Notes under the pieces: generated by a model | Told to the model about the DNA's origin: nothing | The model's database searches: none | The model's input: the letters and a program-made list of their open reading frames with translations, nothing else | Translations under genes and position numbers: made by a program | Assembly: GCA_003153575.1 (NCBI GenBank) | Contig: PLZW01000022.1 | Coordinates: forward strand, 80,909-144,908 | Direction of reading: 5' to 3' | Length of the DNA: 64,000 nucleotides | Source of the DNA: Acidimicrobiaceae bacterium | GTDB lineage: Bacteria; Actinomycetota; Acidimicrobiia; Acidimicrobiales; RAAP-2 | Shown here: positions 38,991 to 48,014 of the stretch, piece by piece | How the letters are laid out: each line of letters opens with the position of its first letter | How positions within the stretch are numbered: position 1 is the stretch's first letter

Positions 38991-40397
38991 ATGAGCGAGC
39001 CGCCCATCCTGTCTCGTCGAACCCTCCTCGGCGGGGCGCTGGCCGGTGTGGCCACCATCGGACTCGCCGCCTGCTCGTCGCCGTCGTCCTCGTCGGTCAC
39101 CACGACCACGATGCCGGCCCGCCCGACCCGCAAGCTCGTGCCCGGGGACCTTCCCAATCCGGATGCCGCCGTCGGCACGGACCAGCTCCCCCAGATCAAG
39201 AACATCGTCATCGTGATGATGGAGAACCACAGTTACGACAACGTGCTCGGGATGCAGCGGGGACGGGGCGACGGTTTCACGCTGGACAAGGCCGGGAAGC
39301 CCACGGCCGCCAATCCGTGGCCGTCGGGCTCGACCTTCGCGCCGCCGGGGCCGAACGCCCAGGTGAAGGCGTTCCCCATGCCCACCCCGTGCCAGCAGGG
39401 CGGCCACCCGTACAACACGTGGGCGGCGTTCTGGACCTCGTACGCCGGGGGCCGGAACGACGGGTTCGTCCAGAGCCAGAGCGGCCCGGTCTCGATGGGG
39501 TACAACGCGCCCGAGGTGCTGCCGTTCGTGAACTCGGTGGCCGCCACGTTCCCGGTGTGCGACCGCTACTTCTGCTCCGTGGGCGCCCAGACCTACCCAA
39601 ACCGGCGCTTCCTGATGGCCGGCACGTCGCTCGGCCTGCTCTACGACACGTTTCCCGGCGAGGCGCCTCCCAACGGCACAGTGTTCCAGGCGCTCAGTGC
39701 CCACGGCATCTCATGGAAGAACTACTACGCCACGCTGCCGTCCGCACTGATCTGGTCGTACCAGGCCGGGCTGCCCGGGTTCTCCTCGCACCTCACCAAG
39801 ATCGACCAGTTCTACCTCGATGCGGCGGCCGGCTCGCTGCCGTCGGTGAGCATGGTCGACCCCGACTTCGACAAGCAGTCCGAGGAGAACCCCCAGGACG
39901 TCCAGTACGGCGACCAGTTCCTGGCCAAGGTGGTCCAGTCCGTCATGGACTCTCCCCAGTGGCCGCACACCCTTCTGGTGTGGTGCTACGACGAGTCGGG
40001 CGGCTACTACGACCATGTCCCGCCTCCGGCCGCCGTGGTGCCGGACTCGGTTCCGCCCGCCGTGGCACCGGGGGACCCGCCCGGGTCGTTCGACCGCTAC
40101 GGGTTCCGGGTTCCTGCCGGGGTGGTGTCGCCCTACGCCAGGAAGGACTACGTGTCCCACGTCGTCCATGACCACACCTCGATCCTCAAACTGGTCGAGA
40201 CCAAGTGGAACCTGCCCGTCCTCACCCAACGCGACGCGGCGGCCGACGACCTCCTCGACAGCGTGGACCTGCAGGCCCCGCCGGCATTCCTGACGCCCCC
40301 GAGGCTGGCCGCCGGACCCGACCCAGGGCTGCTGGCCGGTTGTCTGTCGACCGGTCCGGGGACGATCCCGCCGGCCGGGTACGTCACCACCTCCTAG
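38991..40397 (+). CDS. Tat-exported lipoprotein phosphoesterase (phospholipase C/acid phosphatase family)
   Basis: This 468-residue protein has a twin-arginine signal (SRRTLLGGALAGVATIG) followed by a lipobox LAAC, so it should be folded, exported and lipid-anchored. The mature part is a phosphoesterase-family domain: IVMMENHSYDNVLG, YPNRRFLMAGTS, SMVDPDF, WCYDESGGYYDHVPPP and VVHDHTSILKLVE. Family members hydrolyse phospholipids or phosphomonoesters outside the cell. Which one applies here cannot be decided. The signal sequence fixes the start at 38991. Confidence 0.9.
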   Translation: MSEPPILSRRTLLGGALAGVATIGLAACSSPSSSSVTTTTMPARPTRKLVPGDLPNPDAAVGTDQLPQIKNIVIVMMENHSYDNVLGMQRGRGDGFTLDKAGKPTAANPWPSGSTFAPPGPNAQVKAFPMPTPCQQGGHPYNTWAAFWTSYAGGRNDGFVQSQSGPVSMGYNAPEVLPFVNSVAATFPVCDRYFCSVGAQTYPNRRFLMAGTSLGLLYDTFPGEAPPNGTVFQALSAHGISWKNYYATLPSALIWSYQAGLPGFSSHLTKIDQFYLDAAAGSLPSVSMVDPDFDKQSEENPQDVQYGDQFLAKVVQSVMDSPQWPHTLLVWCYDESGGYYDHVPPPAAVVPDSVPPAVAPGDPPGSFDRYGFRVPAGVVSPYARKDYVSHVVHDHTSILKLVETKWNLPVLTQRDAAADDLLDSVDLQAPPAFLTPPRLAAGPDPGLLAGCLSTGPGTIPPAGYVTTS

Positions 40398-40428
40398 ATT
40401 CCCGACCGGGCCGCGCGGGGGAGGGAAT
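40398..40428. terminator. hairpin after the phosphoesterase gene
   Basis: ATTCCC and GGGAAT form a stem around a GC-rich centre directly after the stop codon at 40395-40397. No T tract follows. Confidence 0.45.
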
Positions 40429-40535
40429 GTCGACCCTCCTGGTAGCGTTTCACTGGACGAAGAGCAGTGCACGGGGTGCAGGCGCGTCGGGGTCCCGACC
40501 GCTACCCCGCCGATCCGTCAGGAAGCGAGACCGCA

Positions 40536-41714
40536 GTGCCCACCTTCAGAGAGATGCTCGCCGCCGCCAAGGCCAACATCAGGGAGATCACCACCGAGGA
40601 GGCTGAGGGCGAGATCGGCCTGGACGGGACGATCGTGCTGGACGTCCGCGAGCCCGACGAGTACGAGCAGGGCGCACTTCCCGGGTCGATCCACCTGCCG
40701 AGGGGGAATCTGGAGTCCTCGATCGAGGGCCGGATCCCCGACAAGTCGGCCCATGTGGTGGTCATGTGTGCCGGAGGGGTGCGCTCGGCGTTCGCCGCCG
40801 AGACCATGCAGCAGCTCGGCTACACCGACGTCGCCTCGATGATGGGCGGCTTCAACCGGTGGAAGGACGAGGGCCGGGCCTGGTCCGCCCCCCGCACGCT
40901 CAGCCCGGAGCAGCGCAACCGCTACCAGCGCCACCTCCTCCTACCCGAGGTGGGCGAGACCGGTCAGATGAAGCTCCTCGACGCCAAGGTGCTGCTGCTG
41001 GGAGCCGGAGGCCTCGGCTCGCCCGCCGCCCTCTACCTGGCCGCAGCCGGGGTGGGCACCATCGGGATCATCGACATGGACGTGGTCGACGCCTCCAACC
41101 TCCAGCGCCAGATCCTCCACAACACCGACCGGATCGGTGAGCGCAAGGTCGACTCGGCCAAGAAGACGCTGACGCTGATCAACCCCGACGTCAACGTCGT
41201 CACCTACGACGTGCGCCTCGGCGCCGACAACGTCCTCGACATCATCGACGGGTACGACGTGATCGTGGACGGGACGGACAACTTCCCGACCCGGTACCTG
41301 GTCAACGACGCGTCGCTGCTGAAGCGGATCCCGGTGATCCACGGTTCCATCTTCCGGTTCGAGGGCCAGGTCACCGTGTTCAACCCCTACGAGGGCCCCT
41401 GCTATCGCTGCCTGCTGCCCGAGCCGCCGCCGGCGGAGCTCGCCCCCAGCTGCTCGGAGGCCGGCGTGCTCGGTGTGCTGCCGGGCATCGTGGGCTCGCT
41501 CCAGGCCGTGGAGGCCATCAAGGTCCTGCTCGGCATCGGCGACACGCTCCAGGGCCGGCTCCTGGCCTACGACGCCCTCGAGCAGAGCTTCCGCACCTTC
41601 AAGGTCCGCCGTGACCCGGCCTGCCCGGCCTGCGGCCCCGACGCCGGTGAGATCGTCATCGCCGAGTACGACGACCTGTGCATGCCCCATGTGATCGAGG
41701 CGCCCGCCGGCTGA
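40536..41714 (+). CDS. rhodanese-ThiF/MoeB adenylyltransferase fusion (rhodanese first)
   Basis: This 392-residue protein has an N-terminal rhodanese domain (about 15-115, active-site loop C78-A-G-G-V-R-S). It is followed by an E1-like ThiF/MoeB domain (about 125-385). The latter has GAGGLGSP, SNLQRQ, DGTDNFPTR, zinc pairs C289/C292 and C363/C366, and C306. It would adenylate the C-terminus of a ubiquitin-like sulfur carrier (MoaD/ThiS type) and help thiolate it. The familiar actinobacterial MoeZ has the domains in the opposite order. No sulfur-carrier gene is adjacent. The GTG at 40536 is the likely start. Confidence 0.88.
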   Translation: MPTFREMLAAAKANIREITTEEAEGEIGLDGTIVLDVREPDEYEQGALPGSIHLPRGNLESSIEGRIPDKSAHVVVMCAGGVRSAFAAETMQQLGYTDVASMMGGFNRWKDEGRAWSAPRTLSPEQRNRYQRHLLLPEVGETGQMKLLDAKVLLLGAGGLGSPAALYLAAAGVGTIGIIDMDVVDASNLQRQILHNTDRIGERKVDSAKKTLTLINPDVNVVTYDVRLGADNVLDIIDGYDVIVDGTDNFPTRYLVNDASLLKRIPVIHGSIFRFEGQVTVFNPYEGPCYRCLLPEPPPAELAPSCSEAGVLGVLPGIVGSLQAVEAIKVLLGIGDTLQGRLLAYDALEQSFRTFKVRRDPACPACGPDAGEIVIAEYDDLCMPHVIEAPAG

Positions 41715-42365
41715 TCAGCCCGGATCATCCTCCCCGAGGATGATCCGGACGGCCGCAGGCACGTCGGCCACCTGGGCATCGGGCTCCGGCCCCCCGAGAT
41801 CCCACGTCCTGGCCCGGTGGATCCAGATGGTGCGCAGCCCGACGCCCTGACCGCCGCGGACATCGGCGGCCCCCGAGTCCCCGACCATCCAACCCTCGAG
41901 GGAAGTTCCGCACCGGCGCGCCGCCTCCACGAAGATGCCCGGGTCGGGCTTCCACGAGTCCAACTCGGCCGACACGCACACGGCGTCCACCTCGTCGCCC
42001 AGGCCGGTGACCTCGAGCTTGCGCAACTGGAAGCGCGGCCCGTTGGTGACGACGCCCACCTTCCAGCCGGCCGACCGGAGCCTTCGCACCGCCACGCGGG
42101 AGTCGTCGGGGAACGAGAAGGCGGCCGGATAGTCGCGGCGGTACGCCCCCACCAGGTCGTCGACCTGATGGGTCAGGCCGAACCGGGACCGCAGGCGGGC
42201 GAACAGCTCGCCACGCGGGCGCAGTCCGTCGTCGTCGTCCGTCACCAGCCAGGCGTGGGCGTCGTCGGGCAGCCCGTTGGCGTCGCAGAAGCCCCAGGCC
42301 CACCGGGCGAAGGCGGCCTCCCGGTCGAGGAGGGTGTTGTCGAGATCGAACAGGACGACCGGCAT
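41715..42365 (-). CDS. HAD-superfamily hydrolase
   Basis: This 216-residue haloacid-dehalogenase-type phosphatase has motif I DLDNT (7-11), motif II VVTNG, motif III lysine in WKPDPGIF and motif [14 protein letters not shown]. The cap is a four-helix type as in phosphoglycolate phosphatase-like enzymes. The substrate is unknown. Its stop codon directly abuts the stop of the convergent rhodanese-ThiF gene. Its last codons contain a strong hairpin. Confidence 0.88.
   Translation of the reverse strand: MPVVLFDLDNTLLDREAAFARWAWGFCDANGLPDDAHAWLVTDDDDGLRPRGELFARLRSRFGLTHQVDDLVGAYRRDYPAAFSFPDDSRVAVRRLRSAGWKVGVVTNGPRFQLRKLEVTGLGDEVDAVCVSAELDSWKPDPGIFVEAARRCGTSLEGWMVGDSGAADVRGGQGVGLRTIWIHRARTWDLGGPEPDAQVADVPAAVRIILGEDDPG
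41720..41748. terminator. 13-bp perfect hairpin inside the 3' end of the HAD gene
   Basis: CCGGATCATCCTC, loop CCC, GAGGATGATCCGG form a perfect 13-bp stem. It lies 6 bp beyond the rhodanese-ThiF stop and within the last 11 codons of the HAD gene on the other strand. There is no T tract. It probably terminates the incoming transcript from the left while encoding the Glu-Asp-Asp-Pro tail on the right. Confidence 0.6.
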
Positions 42366-42437
42366 GGGCGAGTTCTACCGCCTGAGCCGCTGGTGCGCCT
42401 TTCCGTGCCGCATTTCCGGGCGGGGGAGCCGTGGCCG

Positions 42438-42443
42438 TAACCT
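42438..42443 (+). promoter_or_regulatory. -10 box (TAACCT) of the mutase gene
   Basis: TAACCT is 7 nt before the ATG at 42451, consistent with leaderless transcription. Confidence 0.5.
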
Positions 42444-42450
42444 GTGTCCC

Positions 42451-44058
42451 ATGTCATCTGCGACCGGGTCCGGAAAGCCGAAACACGAACGGGTCACCGA
42501 CTCGGGGATCACCATCAACCAGGTCTACGGCCCCGACGACCTGGCTGACTGGGATCCGGCGACCCGGCTCGGCTCGCCCGGCGCCTACCCCTACACCCGG
42601 GGCATCCGCCCCGACATGTACCGGGGTCGGCTGTGGACCATGCGCCAGTACGCAGGGTTCGGCACGGCCGAGGCCACCAACCAGCGGTTCAAGTTCCTCC
42701 TCGACGCCGGCCAGACGGGCTTGTCCTGCGCCTTCGACCTGCCCACCCAGATGGGCTACGACTCCGACCACCCTCGCTCGGAGGGCGAGGTCGGCAAGGT
42801 GGGCGTGGCCATCGACAGCCTGGAAGACATGCGGGCACTGCTCGCCGGCCTACCCCTCGACAAGGTCACCACGTCGATGACCATCAACGCCACAGCCGCC
42901 ATCCTCCTCCTCTTCTACCAACTGGTGGCCGAGGAGAACGGCGTGGACCCCGAGCTGCTGGGCGGGACCATCCAGAACGACATCCTGAAGGAGTACGTCG
43001 CCCGGGGTACCTACATCTACCCGCCGCGGCCGTCGATGCGCCTGGTGACCGACACCTTCTCCTACTGCGCGGCGCACCTGCCGGCGTGGAACACCATCTC
43101 CATCTCCGGCTACCACATCCGTGAAGCCGGCTCGACGGCCGTGCAGGAGATCGCCTTCACCCTGGCCAACGGGATCGCCTATGTGGAGGCCGCACTGGCC
43201 GCCGGTCTCCAGGTGGACGACTTCGCCCCGCGGCTGAGCTTCTTCTGGAACGCCCACAACAACCTGTTCGAAGAAGTGGCCAAGTACCGGGCCGCCCGCC
43301 GGATGTGGGCCAAGATCATGACCGAGCGCTTCGGGGCCAAGGACGAGAAGTCCCTCCTGCTGCGTTTCCACACCCAGACCGGCGGATCGACCCTGACCGC
43401 CCAGCAGCCGGAGAACAACATCGTCCGGGTGACCGTCCAGGCCATGGCCGCCGCCCTCGGTGGCACCCAGAGCCTGCATACCAACGGGTTCGACGAGGCC
43501 CTCGGCCTGCCCACCGAGCACGCGGCCAAGATCGCCCTACGGACCCAGCAGATCGTCGGCTACGAGTCCGGTATCGCCGACACCGTCGACCCGCTGGCCG
43601 GTTCGTGGTTCGTCGAGTCGCTGACCGACGAGGTGGAGCAGGCCGCCTGGGACTATCTCGAGCGGATCGACTCGATGGGCGGCGCGGTCGACGCCATCGA
43701 GGCCCAGTACATGCAGCAGGAGATCGAACAGGCTGCCTACGCCTTCGCCAAGGCCGTCGACAGTGGTGACAAGGTTGTCGTCGGGGTCAACAAGTTCGTC
43801 GACGAACACGGAACCCCCAACGACGTCTTCCCCATTGACGCCGAGCTGCAGCGGTCCCAGGTGGCCCGGGTCGGCCGCGTCCGGGCCGAACGGGACCAGT
43901 CGGCAGTGGATGCGGCCCTGGTCGACGTCGAGGCCGCGGCACGCGGCACCCAGAACCTGTTGGTGCCGATGAAGGTGGCGCTGTCCCGCATGGCGACGCT
44001 CGGCGAGGTGTCCGACGTGCTGCGGGGCGTCTTCGGGGAGTTCCACCCCAAGGGCTGA
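42451..44058 (+). CDS. methylmalonyl-CoA mutase, catalytic (large) subunit without B12 domain
   Basis: This 535-residue TIM-barrel subunit isomerises methylmalonyl-CoA and succinyl-CoA. [13 protein letters not shown] carries the Tyr and [14 protein letters not shown] the Arg that in this family favour methylmalonyl-CoA over isobutyryl-CoA. The protein ends after the barrel, so the cobalamin-binding domain must be a separate subunit, which is not in this window. Adenosylcobalamin would come from the adenosyltransferase at 31.4 kb, and substrate from the carboxylase whose biotin subunit is at 46-47.8 kb. The ATG at 42451 is chosen over a longer upstream frame. Confidence 0.92.
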   Translation: MSSATGSGKPKHERVTDSGITINQVYGPDDLADWDPATRLGSPGAYPYTRGIRPDMYRGRLWTMRQYAGFGTAEATNQRFKFLLDAGQTGLSCAFDLPTQMGYDSDHPRSEGEVGKVGVAIDSLEDMRALLAGLPLDKVTTSMTINATAAILLLFYQLVAEENGVDPELLGGTIQNDILKEYVARGTYIYPPRPSMRLVTDTFSYCAAHLPAWNTISISGYHIREAGSTAVQEIAFTLANGIAYVEAALAAGLQVDDFAPRLSFFWNAHNNLFEEVAKYRAARRMWAKIMTERFGAKDEKSLLLRFHTQTGGSTLTAQQPENNIVRVTVQAMAAALGGTQSLHTNGFDEALGLPTEHAAKIALRTQQIVGYESGIADTVDPLAGSWFVESLTDEVEQAAWDYLERIDSMGGAVDAIEAQYMQQEIEQAAYAFAKAVDSGDKVVVGVNKFVDEHGTPNDVFPIDAELQRSQVARVGRVRAERDQSAVDAALVDVEAAARGTQNLLVPMKVALSRMATLGEVSDVLRGVFGEFHPKG

Positions 44059-44085
44059 CGACTTCGTCGCGGTGGTTCCGGGACA

Positions 44086-44136
44086 GGTGTGGATCCGGAA
44101 CGGGTGTGGATCCTGTACCGGTGTGGATCCTGGAGG
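44086..44136. repeat. three direct repeats of GGTGTGGATCC with 17-bp period
   Basis: GGTGTGGATCC occurs at 44086, 44103 and 44120, each followed by six variable bases. The array fills the gap between the convergent mutase and acetyltransferase genes. It has no coding role that I can see. Confidence 0.8.
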
Positions 44137-44143
44137 AGGGAGA

Positions 44144-44809
44144 TCAGCTTTCGGACGGCGGGTGGTGCACCGCCCACTCGGAGGCCAGGATCCCGTAGAC
44201 CGCCTCGTCGGTCCATTCGCTCTTGACCCATTCGTTTTCGACGAAGTCCGCCTCGCGGCGGAATCCGAGCCGCTCGAGCACCCTCGCCGACGCCGTGTTC
44301 CGAGCGTCGAGGCGTGCACTCAGCCGGTGTGCCCCGAGACCGGTGAAGGCGAGCCCGACCATGGCGGCGGACGCTTCGGTGGCGTAGCCCTGGCCGCGGT
44401 GGGCGGCGAAGAACGTGTAGCCGAGTTCGACCTGCTGGTGGACCTCGCTGATCCACCCGATCCCGACGTCTCCGGCCACCTCGCCCGTGGCCGCCACCTC
44501 GACGGCCACATTGATCCAGTCACCCGGCGCGGCGATCGAGGAGTTGAGCGATCGCAGCTTGGCGTCGGCCAGGTCGCGGGTCAGCGGTTCGTCGTAGAGG
44601 TATCGGACCACCTCGGGGTCACGTCGCAGCCGGTGGAAGGTGTCGAGGTCGTCGAGGCGCCACGGTCGCAGGACCGGGCGTTCGGTCCGGAGCGGGTAGG
44701 CGGGGGAGAGCCCGGCTGAGGAGGGTCCGCCTGGCGAGTGTCCAGCGGCGGAGGGCCCGCCTGGGGAGAGCCCGGCTGAGGAGGGTCCGGCGGCGGCCGG
44801 TCCGGTCAC
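44144..44809 (-). CDS. GNAT-family N-acetyltransferase with repeated N-terminal tail
   Basis: This 221-residue protein has an N-terminal tail of about 35 residues made of three 10-residue repeats (GPSSAGLSPG type), then a RimJ/RimL-like GNAT domain. The domain shows RTERPVLRPWRLDDLD, GWISEVHQQVELGYTFF, the acetyl-CoA loop HRGQGYATEA and NTASARVLERLGFRREA. It probably acetylates a protein or small-molecule amine. The GTG at 44809 overlaps the upstream M20 stop as GTGA. If the repeat tail is not translated, a later start near residue 35 would be needed, but none is obvious. Confidence 0.82.
   Translation of the reverse strand: MTGPAAAGPSSAGLSPGGPSAAGHSPGGPSSAGLSPAYPLRTERPVLRPWRLDDLDTFHRLRRDPEVVRYLYDEPLTRDLADAKLRSLNSSIAAPGDWINVAVEVAATGEVAGDVGIGWISEVHQQVELGYTFFAAHRGQGYATEASAAMVGLAFTGLGAHRLSARLDARNTASARVLERLGFRREADFVENEWVKSEWTDEAVYGILASEWAVHHPPSES
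44703..44789 (-). repeat. 60-bp-period repeat coding for the GNAT N-terminal tail
   Basis: A 27-bp segment (44703-44729) recurs exactly at 44763-44789, with a related half unit between. It encodes three Gly/Pro/Ser/Ala decapeptides. Such perfect repeats in coding DNA are prone to copy-number change. Confidence 0.8.
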
Positions 44810-45996
44810 GGTGTCCGGGCAGCCAGCAGGCGTTCCCTGAGAGGCCCGGGGGCGGCGGCGTCGATGGCCGTCCAGGCCAGGACCAAGGCACCGTCGCGCA
44901 CCGCGGTGTCGGCCGACGAGTTCACGCACGCGGCGGCGAACTCGGGCTGGTGGTTGACCGCCCCCCCGGACTCGATGGCCAGGAGCGGATGGATGGTCGG
45001 CACAGCGAGTGAGACGTTGGCCATGTCGGTGGACAGGGTGGGTCGGTCCACGCCCTGGTCGTCGAGGTCGAACCGTCGGCCGAGCGCCTCGGCATTGGCC
45101 CGGTAGCTGACGAGTAGATCGGGGTCGCTCTCCATGTGGGAGTAGTCGGGGGCGAGCGAGACGAATCCGACTTCGGCCCCGGTGGCCCGCGCCCCTGCCT
45201 CGAAGCAGGCCCGCACCCTCGGCTCGAGCTCCTGAAGACCGAGGATGGTCAAGGATCGGGCCATGAATCGGCCGGTGACCCGGGCGGGGATGATGTTGGC
45301 CGCCTCGCCACCGTTGGTGACGACACCGTGCACCTGGTCGCCCGGCCGGAGCTGTTGGCGAAGGAGTCCCAGGGCGACCTGGGCGACGACCATGGCGTCC
45401 CCGGCGTTGACCCCTTGCCACGGGGCCGCGGATGCGTGGGCCGTGCGCCCCGTGAAGGCCACGTCGAAATGGGAGACGGCGAGGCAGGTCGCCTCGAGCC
45501 GCTCGGTCGGCCAGGGGTGGACCATCATCGCCGCATGAACGTCGGCGAAGACGCCGGCATCCAGCATGAGCACCTTGCCGCCGCCACCCTCCTCGGCAGG
45601 TGTGCCGAGTACCCGGACGGTAACGCCAAGTTGATCGACGAAGGGGAGGAGTCCGAGGCCGGCACCCACGGCCGAGGCGGCGATGATGTTGTGGCCGCAG
45701 GCATGTCCGATGTCGGGGAGGGCGTCGTATTCGGCGCAGAAGGCGAGCACCAATGGGCCGGTGCCGGCCTCGGCGGTGAACGCCGTCGGCAGGCCGGCGG
45801 TCCCGGTCGTCACCCGGAAGCCACCGCGTTCGAGGGCACCGGCCGCCGCTGCGGCCGAACGCACCTCGTCGAAGGAGAGCTCAGGATGGTCGTGGATGTC
45901 GTGGCTCAGCCCGACCAGTTCGCCGAGCCGGGCGTCGACGATCTCCCGTGTCGCCGCCTTCCACTCCTCCGCCTGCGCCGTGTGGGCCTCCGGCAT
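44806..45996 (-). CDS. M20 family amidohydrolase/peptidase
   Basis: This 396-residue metallo-hydrolase is of the M20D type (AmhX/IAA-amino-acid hydrolase-like). The metal site shows H98, C100 and H102 in GHACGHN, E135/E136 in PAEEGGGGK, and H160. The dimerisation domain (GRTAHASAAPWQGVNAGDA) interrupts the catalytic domain as usual. It likely removes acyl groups from amino-acid conjugates. The ATG at 45996 follows GGAGGAGG at good spacing. Its stop overlaps the GNAT start, so a joint function in acyl-amino compounds is possible. Confidence 0.88.
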   Translation of the reverse strand: MPEAHTAQAEEWKAATREIVDARLGELVGLSHDIHDHPELSFDEVRSAAAAAGALERGGFRVTTGTAGLPTAFTAEAGTGPLVLAFCAEYDALPDIGHACGHNIIAASAVGAGLGLLPFVDQLGVTVRVLGTPAEEGGGGKVLMLDAGVFADVHAAMMVHPWPTERLEATCLAVSHFDVAFTGRTAHASAAPWQGVNAGDAMVVAQVALGLLRQQLRPGDQVHGVVTNGGEAANIIPARVTGRFMARSLTILGLQELEPRVRACFEAGARATGAEVGFVSLAPDYSHMESDPDLLVSYRANAEALGRRFDLDDQGVDRPTLSTDMANVSLAVPTIHPLLAIESGGAVNHQPEFAAACVNSSADTAVRDGALVLAWTAIDAAAPGPLRERLLAARTP

Positions 45997-46064
45997 GCGG
46001 CCTCCTCCTGGTCGGTGGGTCAGTGGTTCGGTGGTTCGGTACCGAGGTTCGACTGAAGGAATGG

Positions 46065-47843
46065 CTACTCGATGACGGCGATGACGTCGCCCGGACCCAC
46101 GGACTCGCCCGGGGCCACCCGAATCTCCTTGACCGTCCCAGCCTTCTCGGCGTTGACGTTGTTCTCCATCTTCATTGCCTCGAGCACGCAGACGGTCTGC
46201 CCGACCTCGACAGAGTCGCCCACCTCCACCAGGACCTTGACGATGGTTCCCTGCATGGGGACGGCCACGGTGCCCGATCCACCACCGGCTGCGGCGGCCT
46301 TCGGACGCTTGGGGCCGGCGCCCTTGGTTGCCGCACCGCCGACCTGAATAGCGACAGCGTCGCCCAGGTCGGGCACCCACAGTTTGACCTGGTAGCGCCT
46401 TCCGTCGACCTCGGCGGTCACGTCACGGAGCACCCGGGGAATCGCGTCCTCGCCCTCGACGAGTGCGGGCGCGGGGGGCATGGTGTCGGCGGCGATCGAG
46501 GACAGGTCCAGCCGCTGCTCGACCCAGTTGGTCGAGTGCTCGCCGGACACGAAGTCCGGATGGCTGAGGATGGCGACGTCGGCGGGGAGGGTGGTGGCGA
46601 CGCCTTCGATGACCGTCTCCTCGATGGCCCGGAGCATGCGCCGACGGGCCGACTCGCGATCGTGGCCCCAGACGACGAGCTTGGCCACGAGGTTGTCGTA
46701 GAACTGGCTGACGGTGTCGCCTGACTCGTAGCCGGCGTCCAGACGGACTCCGGGACCGCCGGGGGCGACCATGCGGGTGATGGTTCCGGGGGAAGGGGTG
46801 AACGCACCTCCGGCCGGGTTTTCCGCATTGATGCGGACCTCGATGGCGTGGCCGTTGCGCTGCACCTCGTCCTGGGTGAATTGGAGGGCCTCGCCCGAGG
46901 CCACCCGGAGCTGCCACTCGACCAGGTCGAGTCCGGTCACCAACTCCGTCACCGGGTGCTCCACCTGCAGGCGCGTGTTCATTTCGAGGAAGAAGAACTC
47001 GCCGTCCTGGTAGAGGAACTCCACCGTGCCGGCGTTGACGTAGCCGCACGCCTCCGCCACTTTGACCGACGCCTCGCCCATGGCGACGCGCGCGTCGTCG
47101 GGGAAGTTCGGGGCCGGGCTCTCCTCGACCAGCTTCTGGTGCCGGCGCTGGGCGGAGCAGTCACGCTCGCCGAGCCACAGCGTGTTGCCGTGGGTGTCGG
47201 CGATGACCTGCATCTCGACGTGCCGGGGCCAAGCCAGATAGCGCTCGACGTAGCACTCGTCGCGTCCGAAATAGGCGAGCGACTCGCGCATGGCGGACTC
47301 GAGGGCTTCGGCGGAGTCGTCGGGGCCGGAGACCACCTTCATGCCGCGCCCGCCGCCGCCGTAGGCCGCCTTGATGGCCACCGGCCAGCCGAATTCGTCG
47401 CCGAACGCCACGACCTCGTCGGGCGAGGTGAGGACTTCGGTCCGCCCCGGCACCCCGGAGACGCCGACGCGCTCGGCGGCGCGGCGGGCACTGATCTTGT
47501 CGCCCATGACCTCGATGGCCTCGGGCGGCGGGCCGATGAAGGTCACGCCGCGCTCGGTGATGGCCCGGGCGAAGTCGGTGTTCTCGGAGAAGAAGCCGTA
47601 ACCGGGATGTACGCCGTCGGCGCCGCTGCGCTCGATCACGTCGAGGATGGCCTCGGTGTTGAGGTACGACTCGGCCGCGGTCTGGCCCCCGAGCGCATAG
47701 GGCTCGTCGGCCAGACGCACGTGGAGGGCATTGCGGTCGAGCTCGGAGTAGACGGCCACGGTGGCAACGCCCAGCTCCTTGCACGTCCGGATGACCCGGA
47801 CGGCGATCTCTCCGCGGTTGGCGATGAGGACCTTCTTGAGCAC
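46065..47843 (-). CDS. acyl-CoA carboxylase alpha subunit (biotin carboxylase plus biotin carrier)
   Basis: This 592-residue protein has a biotin carboxylase domain (about 1-445: KKVLIANRGEIAVRVIR, GGGGRGMK, EMNTRLQVEHPVTE). A linker follows, then a C-terminal BCCP domain with the biotinyl lysine K558 in EAMKMEN. It supplies carboxybiotin to a separate carboxyltransferase (acetyl- or propionyl-CoA), which is not in the window. It begins with GTG behind AAAGG. The divergent birA encodes the ligase that attaches biotin to K558. Confidence 0.93.
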   Translation of the reverse strand: MLKKVLIANRGEIAVRVIRTCKELGVATVAVYSELDRNALHVRLADEPYALGGQTAAESYLNTEAILDVIERSGADGVHPGYGFFSENTDFARAITERGVTFIGPPPEAIEVMGDKISARRAAERVGVSGVPGRTEVLTSPDEVVAFGDEFGWPVAIKAAYGGGGRGMKVVSGPDDSAEALESAMRESLAYFGRDECYVERYLAWPRHVEMQVIADTHGNTLWLGERDCSAQRRHQKLVEESPAPNFPDDARVAMGEASVKVAEACGYVNAGTVEFLYQDGEFFFLEMNTRLQVEHPVTELVTGLDLVEWQLRVASGEALQFTQDEVQRNGHAIEVRINAENPAGGAFTPSPGTITRMVAPGGPGVRLDAGYESGDTVSQFYDNLVAKLVVWGHDRESARRRMLRAIEETVIEGVATTLPADVAILSHPDFVSGEHSTNWVEQRLDLSSIAADTMPPAPALVEGEDAIPRVLRDVTAEVDGRRYQVKLWVPDLGDAVAIQVGGAATKGAGPKRPKAAAAGGGSGTVAVPMQGTIVKVLVEVGDSVEVGQTVCVLEAMKMENNVNAEKAGTVKEIRVAPGESVGPGDVIAVIE

Positions 47844-48001
47844 GCTGCGCCTTTCGGAATCGGAGTGGCGAGGGACCGGTTCCCGCCGACGTCGGCCGGG
47901 TGGGTCCTCGCCCCACTGTGGGGCGTCCCCACTCTGTCACGCCCGTGACGGGCCACCCGGCACGGAGCGCCCGTACCGGCCCCACAGACTGGCACGGCCC
48001 G

Positions 48002-48007
48002 TAGGGT
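48002..48007 (+). promoter_or_regulatory. -10 box (TAGGGT) of birA
   Basis: TAGGGT is 7 nt before the ATG at 48015. No biotin operator-like palindrome stands out in the 171-bp divergent region. Confidence 0.5.
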
Positions 48008-48014
48008 ACGTGCC

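Noticed and set aside
44086-44136. CRISPR-like array
   Set aside because: Only three 11-bp repeats with 6-bp spacers and no cas genes; far too short for CRISPR.
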